Shown piece by piece: positions 9,772 through 19,451 of a stretch of 64,000 nt of DNA. This DNA comes from Bacteroidales bacterium CF (GTDB lineage Bacteria > Bacteroidota > Bacteroidia > Bacteroidales > UBA932): NCBI GenBank assembly GCA_000473305.1, contig CP006772.1, forward strand, positions 1,302,001-1,366,000. The letters are read 5' to 3'. The position numbers were made by a program, and so were the translations under genes. Below the pieces are notes generated by a model that saw nothing but the letters and a program-made list of their open reading frames with translations, did not search any database and was not told where the DNA came from. Position 1 is the stretch's first letter, and each line of letters starts with the position of its first letter.

Positions 9772-11150
9772 TATTCTCTTGGATCTGTTATTACTCCGTT
9801 TATTGCAGCAGCTGCCGCTACCAGTGGCCCTGCCAGCAATGTCCTTGCTCCCGGCCCCTGACGTCCCTCAAAATTCCTGTTTGAAGTTGAAACACAATAT
9901 TTACCTGAAGGAATCTTGTCTTCATTCATAGCCAGACAGGCAGAACAACCTGGTTGTCGTATTTCGAATCCTGTAGTTCTTAGAATATCACCTATTCCCT
10001 CCTTCTCAAGCTGTGACTCTACCTGTTTTGAGCCAGGCACTAACCAAACTGTGACATCCGGGTGTTTTCTCCGTCCCTTCACGATAGAGGCAAATGCTCT
10101 GAAATCCTCAATTCTGCCATTGGTACAGCTACCCAGGAATACATAGTCTATTTTTTTACCAAGTATTTCTTCGCCTGATGTAAAACCCATATAATCCAAG
10201 GCCTTAATGAAGGATAGATTGTCGTTTGAATCTTCGGGAATTCTATCTGTAACAGCCATACCCATGCCAGGGTTGGTTCCGTATGTAATCATCGGTTCAA
10301 TATCTTCAGCCTTGAATTGATATACAGCATCATAATCGGCCCCCACATCACTTTTAAGTGTTTCCCAATATTGTACCGATTTTTCCCATGCTTCACCTAT
10401 TGGTGCATACACTCTCTCTTTCAGATATTTGTATGTAATCTTATCGGGAGCTATCAAACCACCCTTTGCGCCCATCTCAATGCTCATATTGCAGATTGTC
10501 ATTCTCTCCTCCATAGACAAGGATTGAATGGTTGAACCGGCAAATTCAAGAAAATGTCCGGTACCGGCAGAGGTTCCAAGTTTGGAGATAATGTAGAGAA
10601 TAATGTCTTTTGCACAAACTCCCTTGCCTAAATCGCCGTCAACTTTAATCAGCATCTGTTTAGGTTTTGTCTGTAATAACGATTGTGTGGCAAGTACCAT
10701 TTCTACCTCGCTTGTTCCCACACCAAATGCAATATTTCCAAAAGCTCCGTGAGTAGATGTGTGGCTGTCCCCACACACGATTGTCATTCCGCATGTTGTT
10801 AGTCCCAATTCAGGACCGATTATATGTACCACTCCATTTCTCTTGTCTCCAAGCGGGAAATATGTAATTCCATGTTTTTTTGTATTCTCCGCCAACTTTT
10901 CGACCGGGTGCCTCGATGTAGGATCGCTTATGGGCAGATGTTGATTTATTGTAGGGACATTGTGGTCGCAGGTGGCAAATGTCTGATTTGGCCTGAACAC
11001 CTCCAGCCCGCGGTTCTCTAATCCGGTGAATGCCTGAGGAGATGTCACCTCATGTATATAGTGCCTGTCAATATAAAGCACAGAAGGTCCGTCTGCTATC
11101 TCTTTAACTATATGAGAATCCCAGATTTTATCAAATATTGTCTTTTTCAT
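9768..11150 (-). CDS. leuC: 3-isopropylmalate dehydratase large subunit
   Basis: Aconitase-superfamily 4Fe-4S subunit of isopropylmalate isomerase. The three cluster cysteines are visible in [14 protein letters not shown] (near 340) and [13 protein letters not shown] (near 400). Other family hallmarks are [27 protein letters not shown] near 120-150 and the N-terminal KIWDSHIV. Length 460 is typical. It follows leuA by only 6 bp and overlaps leuD by 4 bp. Confidence 0.97.
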   Translation of the reverse strand: MKKTIFDKIWDSHIVKEIADGPSVLYIDRHYIHEVTSPQAFTGLENRGLEVFRPNQTFATCDHNVPTINQHLPISDPTSRHPVEKLAENTKKHGITYFPLGDKRNGVVHIIGPELGLTTCGMTIVCGDSHTSTHGAFGNIAFGVGTSEVEMVLATQSLLQTKPKQMLIKVDGDLGKGVCAKDIILYIISKLGTSAGTGHFLEFAGSTIQSLSMEERMTICNMSIEMGAKGGLIAPDKITYKYLKERVYAPIGEAWEKSVQYWETLKSDVGADYDAVYQFKAEDIEPMITYGTNPGMGMAVTDRIPEDSNDNLSFIKALDYMGFTSGEEILGKKIDYVFLGSCTNGRIEDFRAFASIVKGRRKHPDVTVWLVPGSKQVESQLEKEGIGDILRTTGFEIRQPGCSACLAMNEDKIPSGKYCVSTSNRNFEGRQGPGARTLLAGPLVAAAAAINGVITDPREY

Positions 11151-11156
11151 ACTTCA

Positions 11157-12653
11157 TTAGATAATTTTTGAGACAGCATCTATCAATGCCTCAACTGAAG
11201 CTGTGATAATGTCGGTGTTAGCAGAAAATCCGTAGTATATATTTCCCTTGTTCTCTACCTGGATATGAACCTTTCCCACATCGTCAGTACCTTTTGTAAT
11301 TGCCTGAACAAGAAACTCTTCAAGATTTATTTTTCTGTGAATAAGAGATTTCACGGCAGAAAAAGAGGCATCAATCGGTCCATTTCCGGAACTTGTCGCC
11401 ACACACTCCTCACCATCTATCAAAAGTTTTACTGTCGCCATCGGTATTGCAGACTTTCCGCATACAACCTGAAGATATTTAAGCTTAATGCGATGAGTCT
11501 GAATATTTTTTGTCACACCGGAAATCATCAGCAGATCTTCATCATGAATTTCTTTCTTTACATCTGCAAGTTTCAGGAACTTATCGTAAGCAACATCCAG
11601 CTCCTCGTTTGAAAGCTCGATATTCAGACGGGAAAAGTGATGTTTAAGGGCGGCCCTTCCGCTTCTTGCTGTGAGTGCAATTACTGATTCATTAACACCA
11701 ACTGCAGACGGGTCAATTATCTCATAACTCTCCCTGTTTTTTAAAACCCCATCCTGATGAATTCCTGAAGAGTGTGCGAAAGCATTTCTTCCAACTATGG
11801 CCTTATTTGGCTGTACAGGCATTCTCATCAGTGTCGAGACTAATCTGGATGTCTTCATGATTAAAGGGGTGTCAATCTCTGTGTAAACAGGGAAGTCCTT
11901 TCTGCATTTTATGGCCATTACAACCTCTTCCAATGCGGTATTGCCGGCTCTCTCCCCTATTCCGTTAATTGTCACCTCTGCCTGTCGTGCCCCATTCATA
12001 ATGCCTGCAAGTGTATTGGCAGTTGCCATTCCCAAATCATTGTGACAATGTGTGGATATAATAGCCTTATCTATATTTGGAACATGTTCCACCAGATATT
12101 TGATCTTTGCACCATACTCCTCAGGGGTGCAATACCCGGTTGTGTCAGGAATATTTACGACAGTCGCACCGGCTTTGATAACAGCCTCCACTACCCTTGC
12201 CAGATACTCGTTCTCTGTTCTTCCAGCATCTTCCGCATAGAACTCTACATCATCCACAAACTTCCTGGCATATTTTACACAGCTGATCGCTCTTAGAATT
12301 ATATCCTCTCTGTTGGATTTGAATTTGTACTGAATATGAGGATCTGATGTGCCTATTCCGGTATGGATCCTTTTCCTTCTTGCAAAATGGAGTGCATCGG
12401 CAGCAACCTCAATATCTTTTTCCACAGCTCTGGTAAGGGCACATATTGTTGAATCCTTGATAACTTTAGATATCTCAACTATTGATGTAAAATCGCCCGG
12501 GCTGGAAATAGGAAACCCACACTCAATAATATCTACCTTTAACAATTCAAGGGCTTTGGCTAATTCTATCTTTTCAATAGTGTTCAACTGACAGCCCGGA
12601 ACCTGTTCACCATCTCTCAAAGTGGTGTCGAATACATAGAGTTTCTCATTCAT
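11157..12653 (-). CDS. leuA: 2-isopropylmalate synthase
   Basis: First committed enzyme of leucine synthesis: condenses acetyl-CoA with 2-oxoisovalerate. The TIM-barrel HMGL-like domain begins with [13 protein letters not shown] (metal-binding Asp and catalytic Arg), continues with [14 protein letters not shown] near 205 (metal-binding His pair) and has the family's [10 protein letters not shown] near 300. Residues of about 365-498 form the LeuA regulatory domain that normally binds leucine for feedback inhibition. The ATG at 12653 is only 13 bp after the attenuator U tract, so the whole leader lies outside the gene. Homology to citramalate and homocitrate synthases is excluded by the leuCDB context rather than by sequence alone. 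Confidence 0.95.
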   Translation of the reverse strand: MNEKLYVFDTTLRDGEQVPGCQLNTIEKIELAKALELLKVDIIECGFPISSPGDFTSIVEISKVIKDSTICALTRAVEKDIEVAADALHFARRKRIHTGIGTSDPHIQYKFKSNREDIILRAISCVKYARKFVDDVEFYAEDAGRTENEYLARVVEAVIKAGATVVNIPDTTGYCTPEEYGAKIKYLVEHVPNIDKAIISTHCHNDLGMATANTLAGIMNGARQAEVTINGIGERAGNTALEEVVMAIKCRKDFPVYTEIDTPLIMKTSRLVSTLMRMPVQPNKAIVGRNAFAHSSGIHQDGVLKNRESYEIIDPSAVGVNESVIALTARSGRAALKHHFSRLNIELSNEELDVAYDKFLKLADVKKEIHDEDLLMISGVTKNIQTHRIKLKYLQVVCGKSAIPMATVKLLIDGEECVATSSGNGPIDASFSAVKSLIHRKINLEEFLVQAITKGTDDVGKVHIQVENKGNIYYGFSANTDIITASVEALIDAVSKII

Positions 12654-12666
12654 ATTTGTCTAAATT

Positions 12667-12692
12667 AAAAAAGCCACCTTATTCAAGGTGGC
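12667..12692 (-). terminator. Intrinsic terminator of the leu attenuator
   Basis: On the - strand, GCCACCTT-GAAT-AAGGTGGC forms a perfect 8-bp stem followed by six T residues, ending 13 bp before the leuA start. It lies between a Leu-rich leader peptide and the operon. Confidence 0.9.
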
Positions 12693-12728
12693 CGGTTCAT
12701 ATTTCTTATATCATTTAATCACAATATA

Positions 12729-12806
12729 TCAGATCCCCACCTCTCTGCCTTTACATAGGTCGAGTAGTAGAAATAAATACATATTTAGATTATTCATTGC
12801 TTGCAT
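12729..12806 (-). CDS. leuL: leu operon leader peptide, 25 residues
   Basis: A 26-codon frame starting at ATG 12806 (or at the in-frame ATG 12797) and ending with TGA at 12729-12731. It includes the run MYLFLLLDLC; six of 25 residues are leucine, with three consecutive Leu codons (CTA CTA CTC). The peptide itself is presumably without function; its translation senses charged tRNA-Leu. The start at 12797 may be preferred because a possible -7 box lies at 12815-12822, leaving almost no untranslated leader for the first ATG. Confidence 0.8.
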   Translation of the reverse strand: MQAMNNLNMYLFLLLDLCKGREVGI

Positions 12807-12814
12807 AACGGCTG

Positions 12815-12822
12815 CGAAGATA
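12815..12822 (-). promoter_or_regulatory. Possible -7 box of the leu operon (TATCTTCG)
   Basis: One mismatch to TAnnTTTG, placed just upstream of the leader peptide. No -33 element is evident, so this is tentative. Confidence 0.3.
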
Positions 12823-12854
12823 TAAAAATAATCAATATATCTGCGGAATTATCT

Positions 12855-12862
12855 TATTTTTG
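12855..12862 (+). promoter_or_regulatory. Candidate -7 box (TATTTTTG) for the crotonase operon
   Basis: Exact TAnnTTTG match 30 bp before the ATG at 12893, in the divergent gap shared with the leu leader. Confidence 0.5.
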
Positions 12863-12892
12863 TATAAACCTACACTAAATAAGTTATAATTC

Positions 12893-13672
12893 ATGACATA
12901 CAAATACCTGTGTATATCTACTGAAAATCAGATTTGTACACTCAAAATAAGCAACCCTTCACAATTAAATGCTTTAAATTCGTCATTATTGAAGGAACTT
13001 GACGAAGCTGTCGGTGAAATAGAGACAAATCCAGATATACGTGTTTTAGTTATTACCGGTGATGGGAGATCTTTCGTTGCCGGGGCTGACATTTCAGAAA
13101 TGGCTGAGCTGGACAGTATTGCTGCCGGGGAGTTTGCTTTCCGTGGGGCCAGTGTCTTTCGCAAAATTGAACTTTTACCAATACCGGTTATCGCTGCAAT
13201 AAATGGATTTGCCCTTGGCGGAGGATGTGAACTTGCTCTATCCTGTGATATAAGAATTGCTTCAGAAAATGTAAAAATTGGACAGCCTGAAGTCTCTTTA
13301 GGAATAACTCCCGGGTTTTCGGGTACTGTCAGATTGGGTCGCATTGTTGGTGTAGCCAAGGCTAAAGAGTTGATTTATACAGGTAAGGTGATAGATTCAA
13401 ATGAAGCTCTATCCATAGGACTATTAAACAAAGTTTATGCAGCCGAGACCCTTATGGATGAAGTTTATAAAATGGCAGAAAAAATAGCCGGAAATGCTCC
13501 AATAGCTGTCAGAAATGCAAAGAGATCCATCAATGATTCCATTGACCTTTCAGCAGATGAGGCTATTAAAAACGAAATGCGGCTTTTTGCCTCATGTTTC
13601 AATTCAGAAGACCAGAAAGATGGGATGAAGGCATTTTTAAATAAGAGTAAAACAAAATTCAATAACAGATAA
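12893..13672 (+). CDS. Enoyl-CoA hydratase/isomerase (crotonase family)
   Basis: A 259-residue crotonase-fold enzyme, probably hydrating crotonyl-CoA to 3-hydroxybutyryl-CoA. Visible hallmarks: the first oxyanion-hole segment [11 protein letters not shown] near 63-73, the second with the first catalytic Glu in [17 protein letters not shown] near 104-120, and the second catalytic Glu in [12 protein letters not shown] near 130-141. Both glutamates of true hydratases are present. The neighbour 11 bp downstream is a 3-hydroxyacyl-CoA dehydrogenase, so the pair covers two steps of short-chain beta-oxidation or its reverse (butyrate-type) direction. No acyl-CoA dehydrogenase or thiolase is in the window, so direction is unknown. 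Confidence 0.88.
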   Translation: MTYKYLCISTENQICTLKISNPSQLNALNSSLLKELDEAVGEIETNPDIRVLVITGDGRSFVAGADISEMAELDSIAAGEFAFRGASVFRKIELLPIPVIAAINGFALGGGCELALSCDIRIASENVKIGQPEVSLGITPGFSGTVRLGRIVGVAKAKELIYTGKVIDSNEALSIGLLNKVYAAETLMDEVYKMAEKIAGNAPIAVRNAKRSINDSIDLSADEAIKNEMRLFASCFNSEDQKDGMKAFLNKSKTKFNNR

Positions 13673-13683
13673 TATCTAAAACT

Positions 13684-14529
13684 ATGAAAATTTGCATTAT
13701 AGGAACAGGCACAATGGGAAGCGGCATTGTTCAGGCATTCGCTCAATCGGGATTTGATGTTGTGATGAAGGGAATAAACGATAAAGAGCTGCAGTCAGGT
13801 CACAAGATTATTGAGAGGAATCTTTCAAAACTTGTGGAAAAGGGAAAAATGGGACAATCAGACGCTGACGCTATCAAGTCCAGAATAACCGGTACTACAG
13901 GTTATGATTTATGCAAGGATGCAGATCTTGTTGTTGAGGCTGTTTTTGAGACAATGTCGGTTAAAAATGAGATATTCAAATCTTTGGATGAGATATGTGA
14001 TCCGAAGACTATTCTTGCCTCCAACACATCCTCTCTCTCAATCACAGAGATTGCAGCATCTACAAAGAGGGCAGACAGAGTAATCGGAATGCATTTCTTC
14101 AATCCGACTCCTGTCATGAAGCTCGTAGAAGTCATTAAGGGACAATTGACCTCTCCCGAAACTCAGGCTTTTGTCACTGATATAGCCATAAAGGCCGGCA
14201 AGACACCTGTTAACGTCAATGAAGCTCCGGGTTTTGTTGTAAACAGAATACTAATTCCTTTGGTGAATGAGGGAGTGGCAATATTTGCAGAGGGTGTTGC
14301 AACAAAAGAGGAGATAGACGAGGCTATGAAACTCGGGGCAAATCATCCGATGGGACCGCTTGCTCTAGGTGATTTGATTGGTCTGGATGTATGTCTTGCC
14401 ATTATGGAGGTCTTATACAATGAGTTTGGAGATCCAAAATACAGGCCTCATCCGCTTCTTAAAAAGATGGTAAGGGCCGGCCAATTGGGAAGAAAGACCG
14501 GGATAGGCTTTTATGATTACAGCAAGTAG
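13684..14529 (+). CDS. hbd: 3-hydroxybutyryl-CoA dehydrogenase
   Basis: NAD(P)-dependent dehydrogenase interconverting acetoacetyl-CoA and 3-hydroxybutyryl-CoA. The Rossmann motif [19 protein letters not shown] is at residues 4-22. The catalytic His is in [20 protein letters not shown] (near 137-155), and [19 protein letters not shown] near 180-198 and [16 protein letters not shown] near 220-235 form the helical C-terminal dimer domain. Length 281 matches Hbd/PaaH proteins. Probably one transcript with the crotonase gene and maybe with the large gene 23 bp downstream. Confidence 0.92.
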   Translation: MKICIIGTGTMGSGIVQAFAQSGFDVVMKGINDKELQSGHKIIERNLSKLVEKGKMGQSDADAIKSRITGTTGYDLCKDADLVVEAVFETMSVKNEIFKSLDEICDPKTILASNTSSLSITEIAASTKRADRVIGMHFFNPTPVMKLVEVIKGQLTSPETQAFVTDIAIKAGKTPVNVNEAPGFVVNRILIPLVNEGVAIFAEGVATKEEIDEAMKLGANHPMGPLALGDLIGLDVCLAIMEVLYNEFGDPKYRPHPLLKKMVRAGQLGRKTGIGFYDYSK

Positions 14530-14552
14530 GTAATAACAGCAAGAGATATAGG

Positions 14553-17522
14553 ATGCCAAACAGAAACAGCCAGCAAAAAAGCTCCAGAATGAATTATAAG
14601 ATTCTTATGCAAAACCGCATAAGAAGGGTTCTTATGATCTGTACCAGTTATGATGCTTATATTCTTGAGGAGGATGGAAGAATTGAAGATCAGATATACA
14701 AAGAGTATGTGGATCTTAATCTAAGCAACCCGCCGGCATTCACATGGGCTAATTCATCTATGGATGCCCTGAAATTATTGGATTCCGACAATGATTTCGA
14801 TTTGATTATAAGTATGATAAATGTGGGCGAGCTGGATGTTTTTAAATTTTCCAAACTCTGTAAAGTAGAGCATCCGGACATACCTTTTGTGCTACTAACA
14901 AATTTTTCAAAGGAGCTTACAAAAATCATAGAGAGGGAGGACTGTTCTGCCATAGACCATATTTTCAGTTGGCATGGCAATGCAGATCTTATTCTTGCAA
15001 TTATTAAACTGTTTGAGGACAGGATAAATGCCGACGACGACATACTTAACGCCGGAGTACAATCAATTTTGCTGGTGGAGGATTCTATAAGGTTTTATTC
15101 AACTTATCTGCCAGCTATATACAGATTGGTATTGGTTCAAAGTGCCGAGTTCCTGAAAGAGGCATTGAATGAACAACAACAAAAGCTCAGAAAGAGGGCA
15201 AGACCTAAAATCCTTCTTGCAACGAACTACCAGGAAGCGGTTTACTTATATGAAAAATATAAGAAGAATCTACTTGGAGTCATCTCGGATGTAGCATTCG
15301 TTCTACAAAAGAATGATCCACCTGAAAGTGAGAAAATTGATGCTGGTATTGATTTATGCAGAATGATCCAAAAGGATGATCCGTATATGCCGTTCCTTCT
15401 CCAATCGTCTCAAGAGAGTATGAGAAGCGTAGCTGAGAGTCTTGGGGTCGGTTTTATTCTCAAGCACTCTAAGACGCTTTTAATTGAACTGAGTGAATAT
15501 ATCAGTGAGGAGTTTGTGTTTGGAGATTTTGTATTCAGAGACATAAAAACCGGTGTTGTATACGGCAGGGCTAAAGATCTTAAAGAGCTCCAGCATCTGA
15601 TAATGGAGATTCCAGAAGATGTTATCCTGTACCATGCTTCACGAAACAGACTCTCCAAATGGATGTACTCTCGCGGACTCTTTTCTCTTGCAACTAAGAT
15701 AAAAGGGGTTCGTGAGGGGCAATTCAAGACAACTGATGAGCTGAGAAACTTTATTATTCAGTCAATCATTGATTACCGGATTCTGGTTGGTCATGGCGTT
15801 GTTGCCAGATTCAACAAAGAGACTTATGGTGAATTCATCTGGTTTGCAAGGCTTGGAGAGGGATCTCTAGGAGGAAAGGCAAGAGGACTGGCTTTTATAA
15901 ACAGCATGCTGCAGAAGCATAATTTGCTGAACAAATACCCCGGAGTAAAAATTCTTATCCCGAGAACAATTGTCATAGCCACAGACTATTTTGACGAATT
16001 CATCAAGGATAACGGTCTTCAATATGTAATCAACTCAGATATAACTGATGAAGAGCTTTTGTCAGAGTTTGTCAGTTCCAGATTGCCAGAACAACTTGTG
16101 GAAGAGTTAAAAGTTTATATCCGATATGCAACAGGTCCTTTGGCTGTGAGATCCAGCTCAAAACTAGAAGACTCACATTATCAGCCATTTGCCGGGATAT
16201 ACTCCACTTATATGATTCCTCATACTCAAAACAATGACCAGATGCTGAGACTTCTCGGTAAGGCTATTAAAAGTGTTTATGCTTCAATCTATTATGCATC
16301 AAGCAGATCATACATCCAAGCAACCTCAAATCTCATAAGTGAGGAGAAGATGGCTGTTGTCATTCAGGATGTCTGCGGTACTGAGGATAATGGCTACTTC
16401 TTCCCTACTCTATCAGGTGTGGCCAGATCGGTCAACTTCTATCCGATAGGATCGGAAAAACCTGAGGATGGTATTGTAAATATGGCTTTCGGTTTAGGCA
16501 GGCTTGTAGTAGAGGGAGGAAAGACTCTCCGGTTCTCTCCGAAATATCCAAAGCATATATTGCAGCTTTCAAGCACCCAGCTTGCCCTGAAGGAGACACA
16601 GAATCACATGTTCGCACTTAACTTGAAACCGGAAGAGTTCAAGACCTCCATTGACGAATCGATTAACCTCGTAAAATTTGACATAAACCAAGTCAAGCAT
16701 TTCAGGAACATGAAGTATGTTGCATCTACCTGGAATCCCCAGAATGAGATGCTTATTGACAACAATCTTGAGGATGGAAGAAAGGTTATAACCTTTGCAC
16801 ATTTATTGAAATATGACGTTATACCTATTGCAAAAATAATCTGCGATATACTGGAAATAAGCCAGATGGAGATGCGAACTCCTGTAGAACTGGAATTTGC
16901 CGTAAATATGGATGTCCCGGATGGTCAGGACAAAATCTTCAGCTTTTTACAAATCAGACCTATTACTGATAATCAGGATAACGTTTCGGTAGATTGGGAC
17001 AGCATAGACAGAAAAGGCTGTATATTATACTCCGAGAAGGCTCTTGGTATAGGAAAAGTGGATGGTATAACAGATGTGATTTATGTCCGAAGCGAAAACT
17101 TTGACAACACTTACACAAGAGAGATTGCAGCAGAAGTTAATCTTTTAAACAAAGAGGCGAAGGAGCAGAACCGGAATTATCTCCTGATTGGTCCTGGAAG
17201 ATGGGGCTCAAGTGATCCATGGCTAGGCATACCGGTTAAATGGTCAGATATATCTGAGGCTAAGGTAATTGTTGAGTGCGGCCAGAAAAACTTTCATGTT
17301 GAGCCTAGCCAAGGAACTCATTTTTTCCAGAATCTCACATCTTTCGGGATTGGTTATCTGACAATAAATCCTTATGCCGGCGATGGCACTTTTGATGAAG
17401 AGTTGCTGGATTCAATGGAGGTGATTCATGAAACTAAATACTTAAGACACATTCGTTTCAATGATCCTTTGGATATTTTCATAGATGGCCGGAAGAGTCG
17501 TGGAATAATACGTGTATCATAA
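14553..17522 (+). CDS. PEP synthase-like protein with receiver-like N-terminus and PPDK N-terminal ATP-grasp domain
   Basis: A 989-residue cytoplasmic protein found widely in Bacteroidetes as a PEP/pyruvate-binding domain protein. Residues of about 25-350 look like two degenerate receiver-like domains (for example LICTSYDAYILEED and QSILLVEDSIRFYSTYLPAIY). From about 430 onward it carries the pyruvate phosphate dikinase N-terminal nucleotide-binding domain: RLGEGSLGGKARGLAFINSM (430-450) and AVRSSSKLEDSHYQPFAGIYSTY (near 530-550), both classical for PPDK/PpsA. The phosphohistidine swivel and TIM-barrel PEP domains are absent, so it cannot be a complete PEP synthase. The start may instead be the ATG at 14589. 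Function unknown; a regulatory kinase or phosphotransfer role is possible. Confidence 0.75.
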   Translation: MPNRNSQQKSSRMNYKILMQNRIRRVLMICTSYDAYILEEDGRIEDQIYKEYVDLNLSNPPAFTWANSSMDALKLLDSDNDFDLIISMINVGELDVFKFSKLCKVEHPDIPFVLLTNFSKELTKIIEREDCSAIDHIFSWHGNADLILAIIKLFEDRINADDDILNAGVQSILLVEDSIRFYSTYLPAIYRLVLVQSAEFLKEALNEQQQKLRKRARPKILLATNYQEAVYLYEKYKKNLLGVISDVAFVLQKNDPPESEKIDAGIDLCRMIQKDDPYMPFLLQSSQESMRSVAESLGVGFILKHSKTLLIELSEYISEEFVFGDFVFRDIKTGVVYGRAKDLKELQHLIMEIPEDVILYHASRNRLSKWMYSRGLFSLATKIKGVREGQFKTTDELRNFIIQSIIDYRILVGHGVVARFNKETYGEFIWFARLGEGSLGGKARGLAFINSMLQKHNLLNKYPGVKILIPRTIVIATDYFDEFIKDNGLQYVINSDITDEELLSEFVSSRLPEQLVEELKVYIRYATGPLAVRSSSKLEDSHYQPFAGIYSTYMIPHTQNNDQMLRLLGKAIKSVYASIYYASSRSYIQATSNLISEEKMAVVIQDVCGTEDNGYFFPTLSGVARSVNFYPIGSEKPEDGIVNMAFGLGRLVVEGGKTLRFSPKYPKHILQLSSTQLALKETQNHMFALNLKPEEFKTSIDESINLVKFDINQVKHFRNMKYVASTWNPQNEMLIDNNLEDGRKVITFAHLLKYDVIPIAKIICDILEISQMEMRTPVELEFAVNMDVPDGQDKIFSFLQIRPITDNQDNVSVDWDSIDRKGCILYSEKALGIGKVDGITDVIYVRSENFDNTYTREIAAEVNLLNKEAKEQNRNYLLIGPGRWGSSDPWLGIPVKWSDISEAKVIVECGQKNFHVEPSQGTHFFQNLTSFGIGYLTINPYAGDGTFDEELLDSMEVIHETKYLRHIRFNDPLDIFIDGRKSRGIIRVS

Positions 17523-17536
17523 TCCTGCGATTTTTG

Positions 17537-17544
17537 TATTTTTG
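17537..17544 (+). promoter_or_regulatory. Candidate -7 box (TATTTTTG) for the PurF-like gene
   Basis: Exact TAnnTTTG match 20 bp before the ATG at 17565; suggests the gene has its own promoter although the preceding gene ends only 42 bp away. Confidence 0.5.
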
Positions 17545-17564
17545 CAGCCAAATAAGCGACAGTT

Positions 17565-19451
17565 ATGAGCGACATTCTCAACCACGAGTGCGGAATTGCA
17601 CTTGTAAGACTTCTCAAACCACTTGAATACTATCATAATAAGTACGGTTCATATCTTTACGGTCTGAACCGTCTTTATATTATGATGGAGAAACAGAGAA
17701 ACAGAGGGCAGGAAGGGGCAGGTGTCGTCGGGGTTAAGCTTGATATGCCCCCCGGTTATAAATATATGGACAGAGTCCGTTCTTGTGATTCAAACCCGAT
17801 TCAGGAGGTGTTTAAAAGGATAAACGAGCCTTTTGATTCTGAGACTTTGAAAACACGAGATTCAAATTGGGCCAAAATGAACATACCTTTTGTCTCTGAA
17901 ATTTATCTGGGCCATTTGAGATACTCTACCTTCGGGAAAAATAACATAGACCTTGTACATCCACTTAAAAGAGCCAGCAACTGGAGAAGCAGGAATCTTG
18001 CCCTTGCCGCAAACTTCAATTTGACTAATATCGACGAGTTATTTGAAAGTCTTATTCAAGCCGGCCAACACCCCAGATATTATGCAGATACTGTGACCCT
18101 GCTGGAAAAAGTCGGATACTATCTCGATGATGAGATTCAAAACCGATACAGAAAATACAGGGACGAAGGATATAGTAAAATAGAAATTACTCAACAAATA
18201 GAAAATAATCTTGATTTACAGGACGTTCTTAGAAAAAGCACTGAAAATTGGGATGGCGGATATGCAGTCGCAGGAGTTTTAGGACATGGGGATGCCTTTG
18301 TGGCAAGGGATTCTTGGGGTATAAGACCGGCATACTACTATCATGATGATGAAGCAGTAGTAGTGGCTTCGGAGGCTTCGGTAATCAGAACGTCATTCAG
18401 GGTTGACGATGCAGGAATCAAGGAGATAAAACCGGGTCATGCACTTATAGTCAGACAGAACGGCAGTGTAGATGAGGTTATGGTCCGTGAGCCAAGACAG
18501 AGGAGCAGCTGCTCTTTTGAACGAATATACTTCTCTCGGGGAAACGACCGTAATATATACAAAGAGAGAAAAAGACTCGGAGAGTTGCTCTCTGATCAGT
18601 TGATAGAATCTGTTAAAGGTGATTTGGAAAACACTGTATTCTCATTTATTCCCAACACTGCAGAGACATCATTTTATGGGATGGTCAAGGGAATCCAGCA
18701 ATTTATGGTGAACAGAAAAATTAAGCAGCTGCGGTCTGCAGACGGCCATATCGATAACACTATTCTGGAGAAAATTATTTCTGCAGAACCGAGAGTTGAG
18801 AAAATTGTCATAAAGGATGCCAAATTGAGGACTTTCATTACATCAGACGGAGACAGGGATATGATGGTCGGACATGTCTATGATGTAACGTACGGAGCTG
18901 TAAGGCCTGAAGACAATCTGGTGGTTATAGATGACTCTATTGTAAGGGGCACTACTTTGCGCCGTAGCATATTAAGGATTCTTGACACTCTTCATCCAAA
19001 AAAGATTATTATAGTCTCATCTGCTCCACAGATAAGATATCCGGACTGCTACGGGATTGACATGACCAGAATGGGAGAATTCATTGCCTTCAATGCTGCA
19101 ATAGAACTTCTGAAAGAGCATGGTCTTGAATCTATAATCGAGGACGTTTATCAGAAATGCAAAAGACAGGTAGGATTACCTAAGGAGAAGTACGTCAATC
19201 ATGTAAAAGAGATATACAATAATTTTACAGACGAACAGATCTCTTCAAAAATAGCTGAAATGGTTAAGAGTAAAGATATAAAAGCAGAGGTCCAGGTTGT
19301 TTTCCAAAAAATAGACAACCTTCACCTTGCATGTCCTGAAAATAGCGGAGACTGGTATTTTTCCGGGAATTATCCGACACCCGGCGGAAATAAGGTTGTG
19401 AATACTGCATTTATAAACTGGAGAGAGGGCCGTGACGAAAGATCATACTAG
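17565..19451 (+). CDS. Divergent amidophosphoribosyltransferase (PurF-like glutamine amidotransferase)
   Basis: A 628-residue class II glutamine amidotransferase fused to a phosphoribosyltransferase. The nucleophile is probably Cys9 in HECGIALVRLL, exposed after removal of a short propeptide. The glutaminase domain continues with RNRGQEGAGVVG and YLGHLRYSTFG (near 45-125). The PRPP-binding loop is VVIDDSIVRGTTLRRSIL near 452-470. It is longer than PurF (about 500) with inserts, and the usual Pro-Asp-Ser-Gly segment is replaced by NTAETSFYGMVKG. This may be a Bacteroidetes-specific second PurF paralogue; whether it makes phosphoribosylamine is not certain. Its stop overlaps the stop of the convergent DUF1460 gene by 4 bp (CTAG). 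Confidence 0.8.
   Translation: MSDILNHECGIALVRLLKPLEYYHNKYGSYLYGLNRLYIMMEKQRNRGQEGAGVVGVKLDMPPGYKYMDRVRSCDSNPIQEVFKRINEPFDSETLKTRDSNWAKMNIPFVSEIYLGHLRYSTFGKNNIDLVHPLKRASNWRSRNLALAANFNLTNIDELFESLIQAGQHPRYYADTVTLLEKVGYYLDDEIQNRYRKYRDEGYSKIEITQQIENNLDLQDVLRKSTENWDGGYAVAGVLGHGDAFVARDSWGIRPAYYYHDDEAVVVASEASVIRTSFRVDDAGIKEIKPGHALIVRQNGSVDEVMVREPRQRSSCSFERIYFSRGNDRNIYKERKRLGELLSDQLIESVKGDLENTVFSFIPNTAETSFYGMVKGIQQFMVNRKIKQLRSADGHIDNTILEKIISAEPRVEKIVIKDAKLRTFITSDGDRDMMVGHVYDVTYGAVRPEDNLVVIDDSIVRGTTLRRSILRILDTLHPKKIIIVSSAPQIRYPDCYGIDMTRMGEFIAFNAAIELLKEHGLESIIEDVYQKCKRQVGLPKEKYVNHVKEIYNNFTDEQISSKIAEMVKSKDIKAEVQVVFQKIDNLHLACPENSGDWYFSGNYPTPGGNKVVNTAFINWREGRDERSY

Larger units (their letters stand above)
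12667..12806 (-). promoter_or_regulatory. Leucine-responsive transcription attenuator upstream of leuACDB
   Basis: The leader has all parts of a ribosome-mediated attenuator: a short Leu-rich reading frame, a terminator, and a competing pairing. The segment AGGTGG at 12742-12737, inside the last leader-peptide codons, can pair with CCACCT in the 5' arm of the terminator (12691-12686). A ribosome stalled at the Leu codons would leave AGGTGG free to form this antiterminator. A ribosome reaching the UGA at 12731-12729 would cover it and let the terminator form. The mechanism is inferred from the classical leu/ilv/trp leaders. Confidence 0.85.

Noticed and set aside
12928-13359. 143-codon - strand frame inside the crotonase gene
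   Set aside because: Shadow of a well-conserved enzyme on the other strand; composition rich in Ser/Pro/Ala without domain features.
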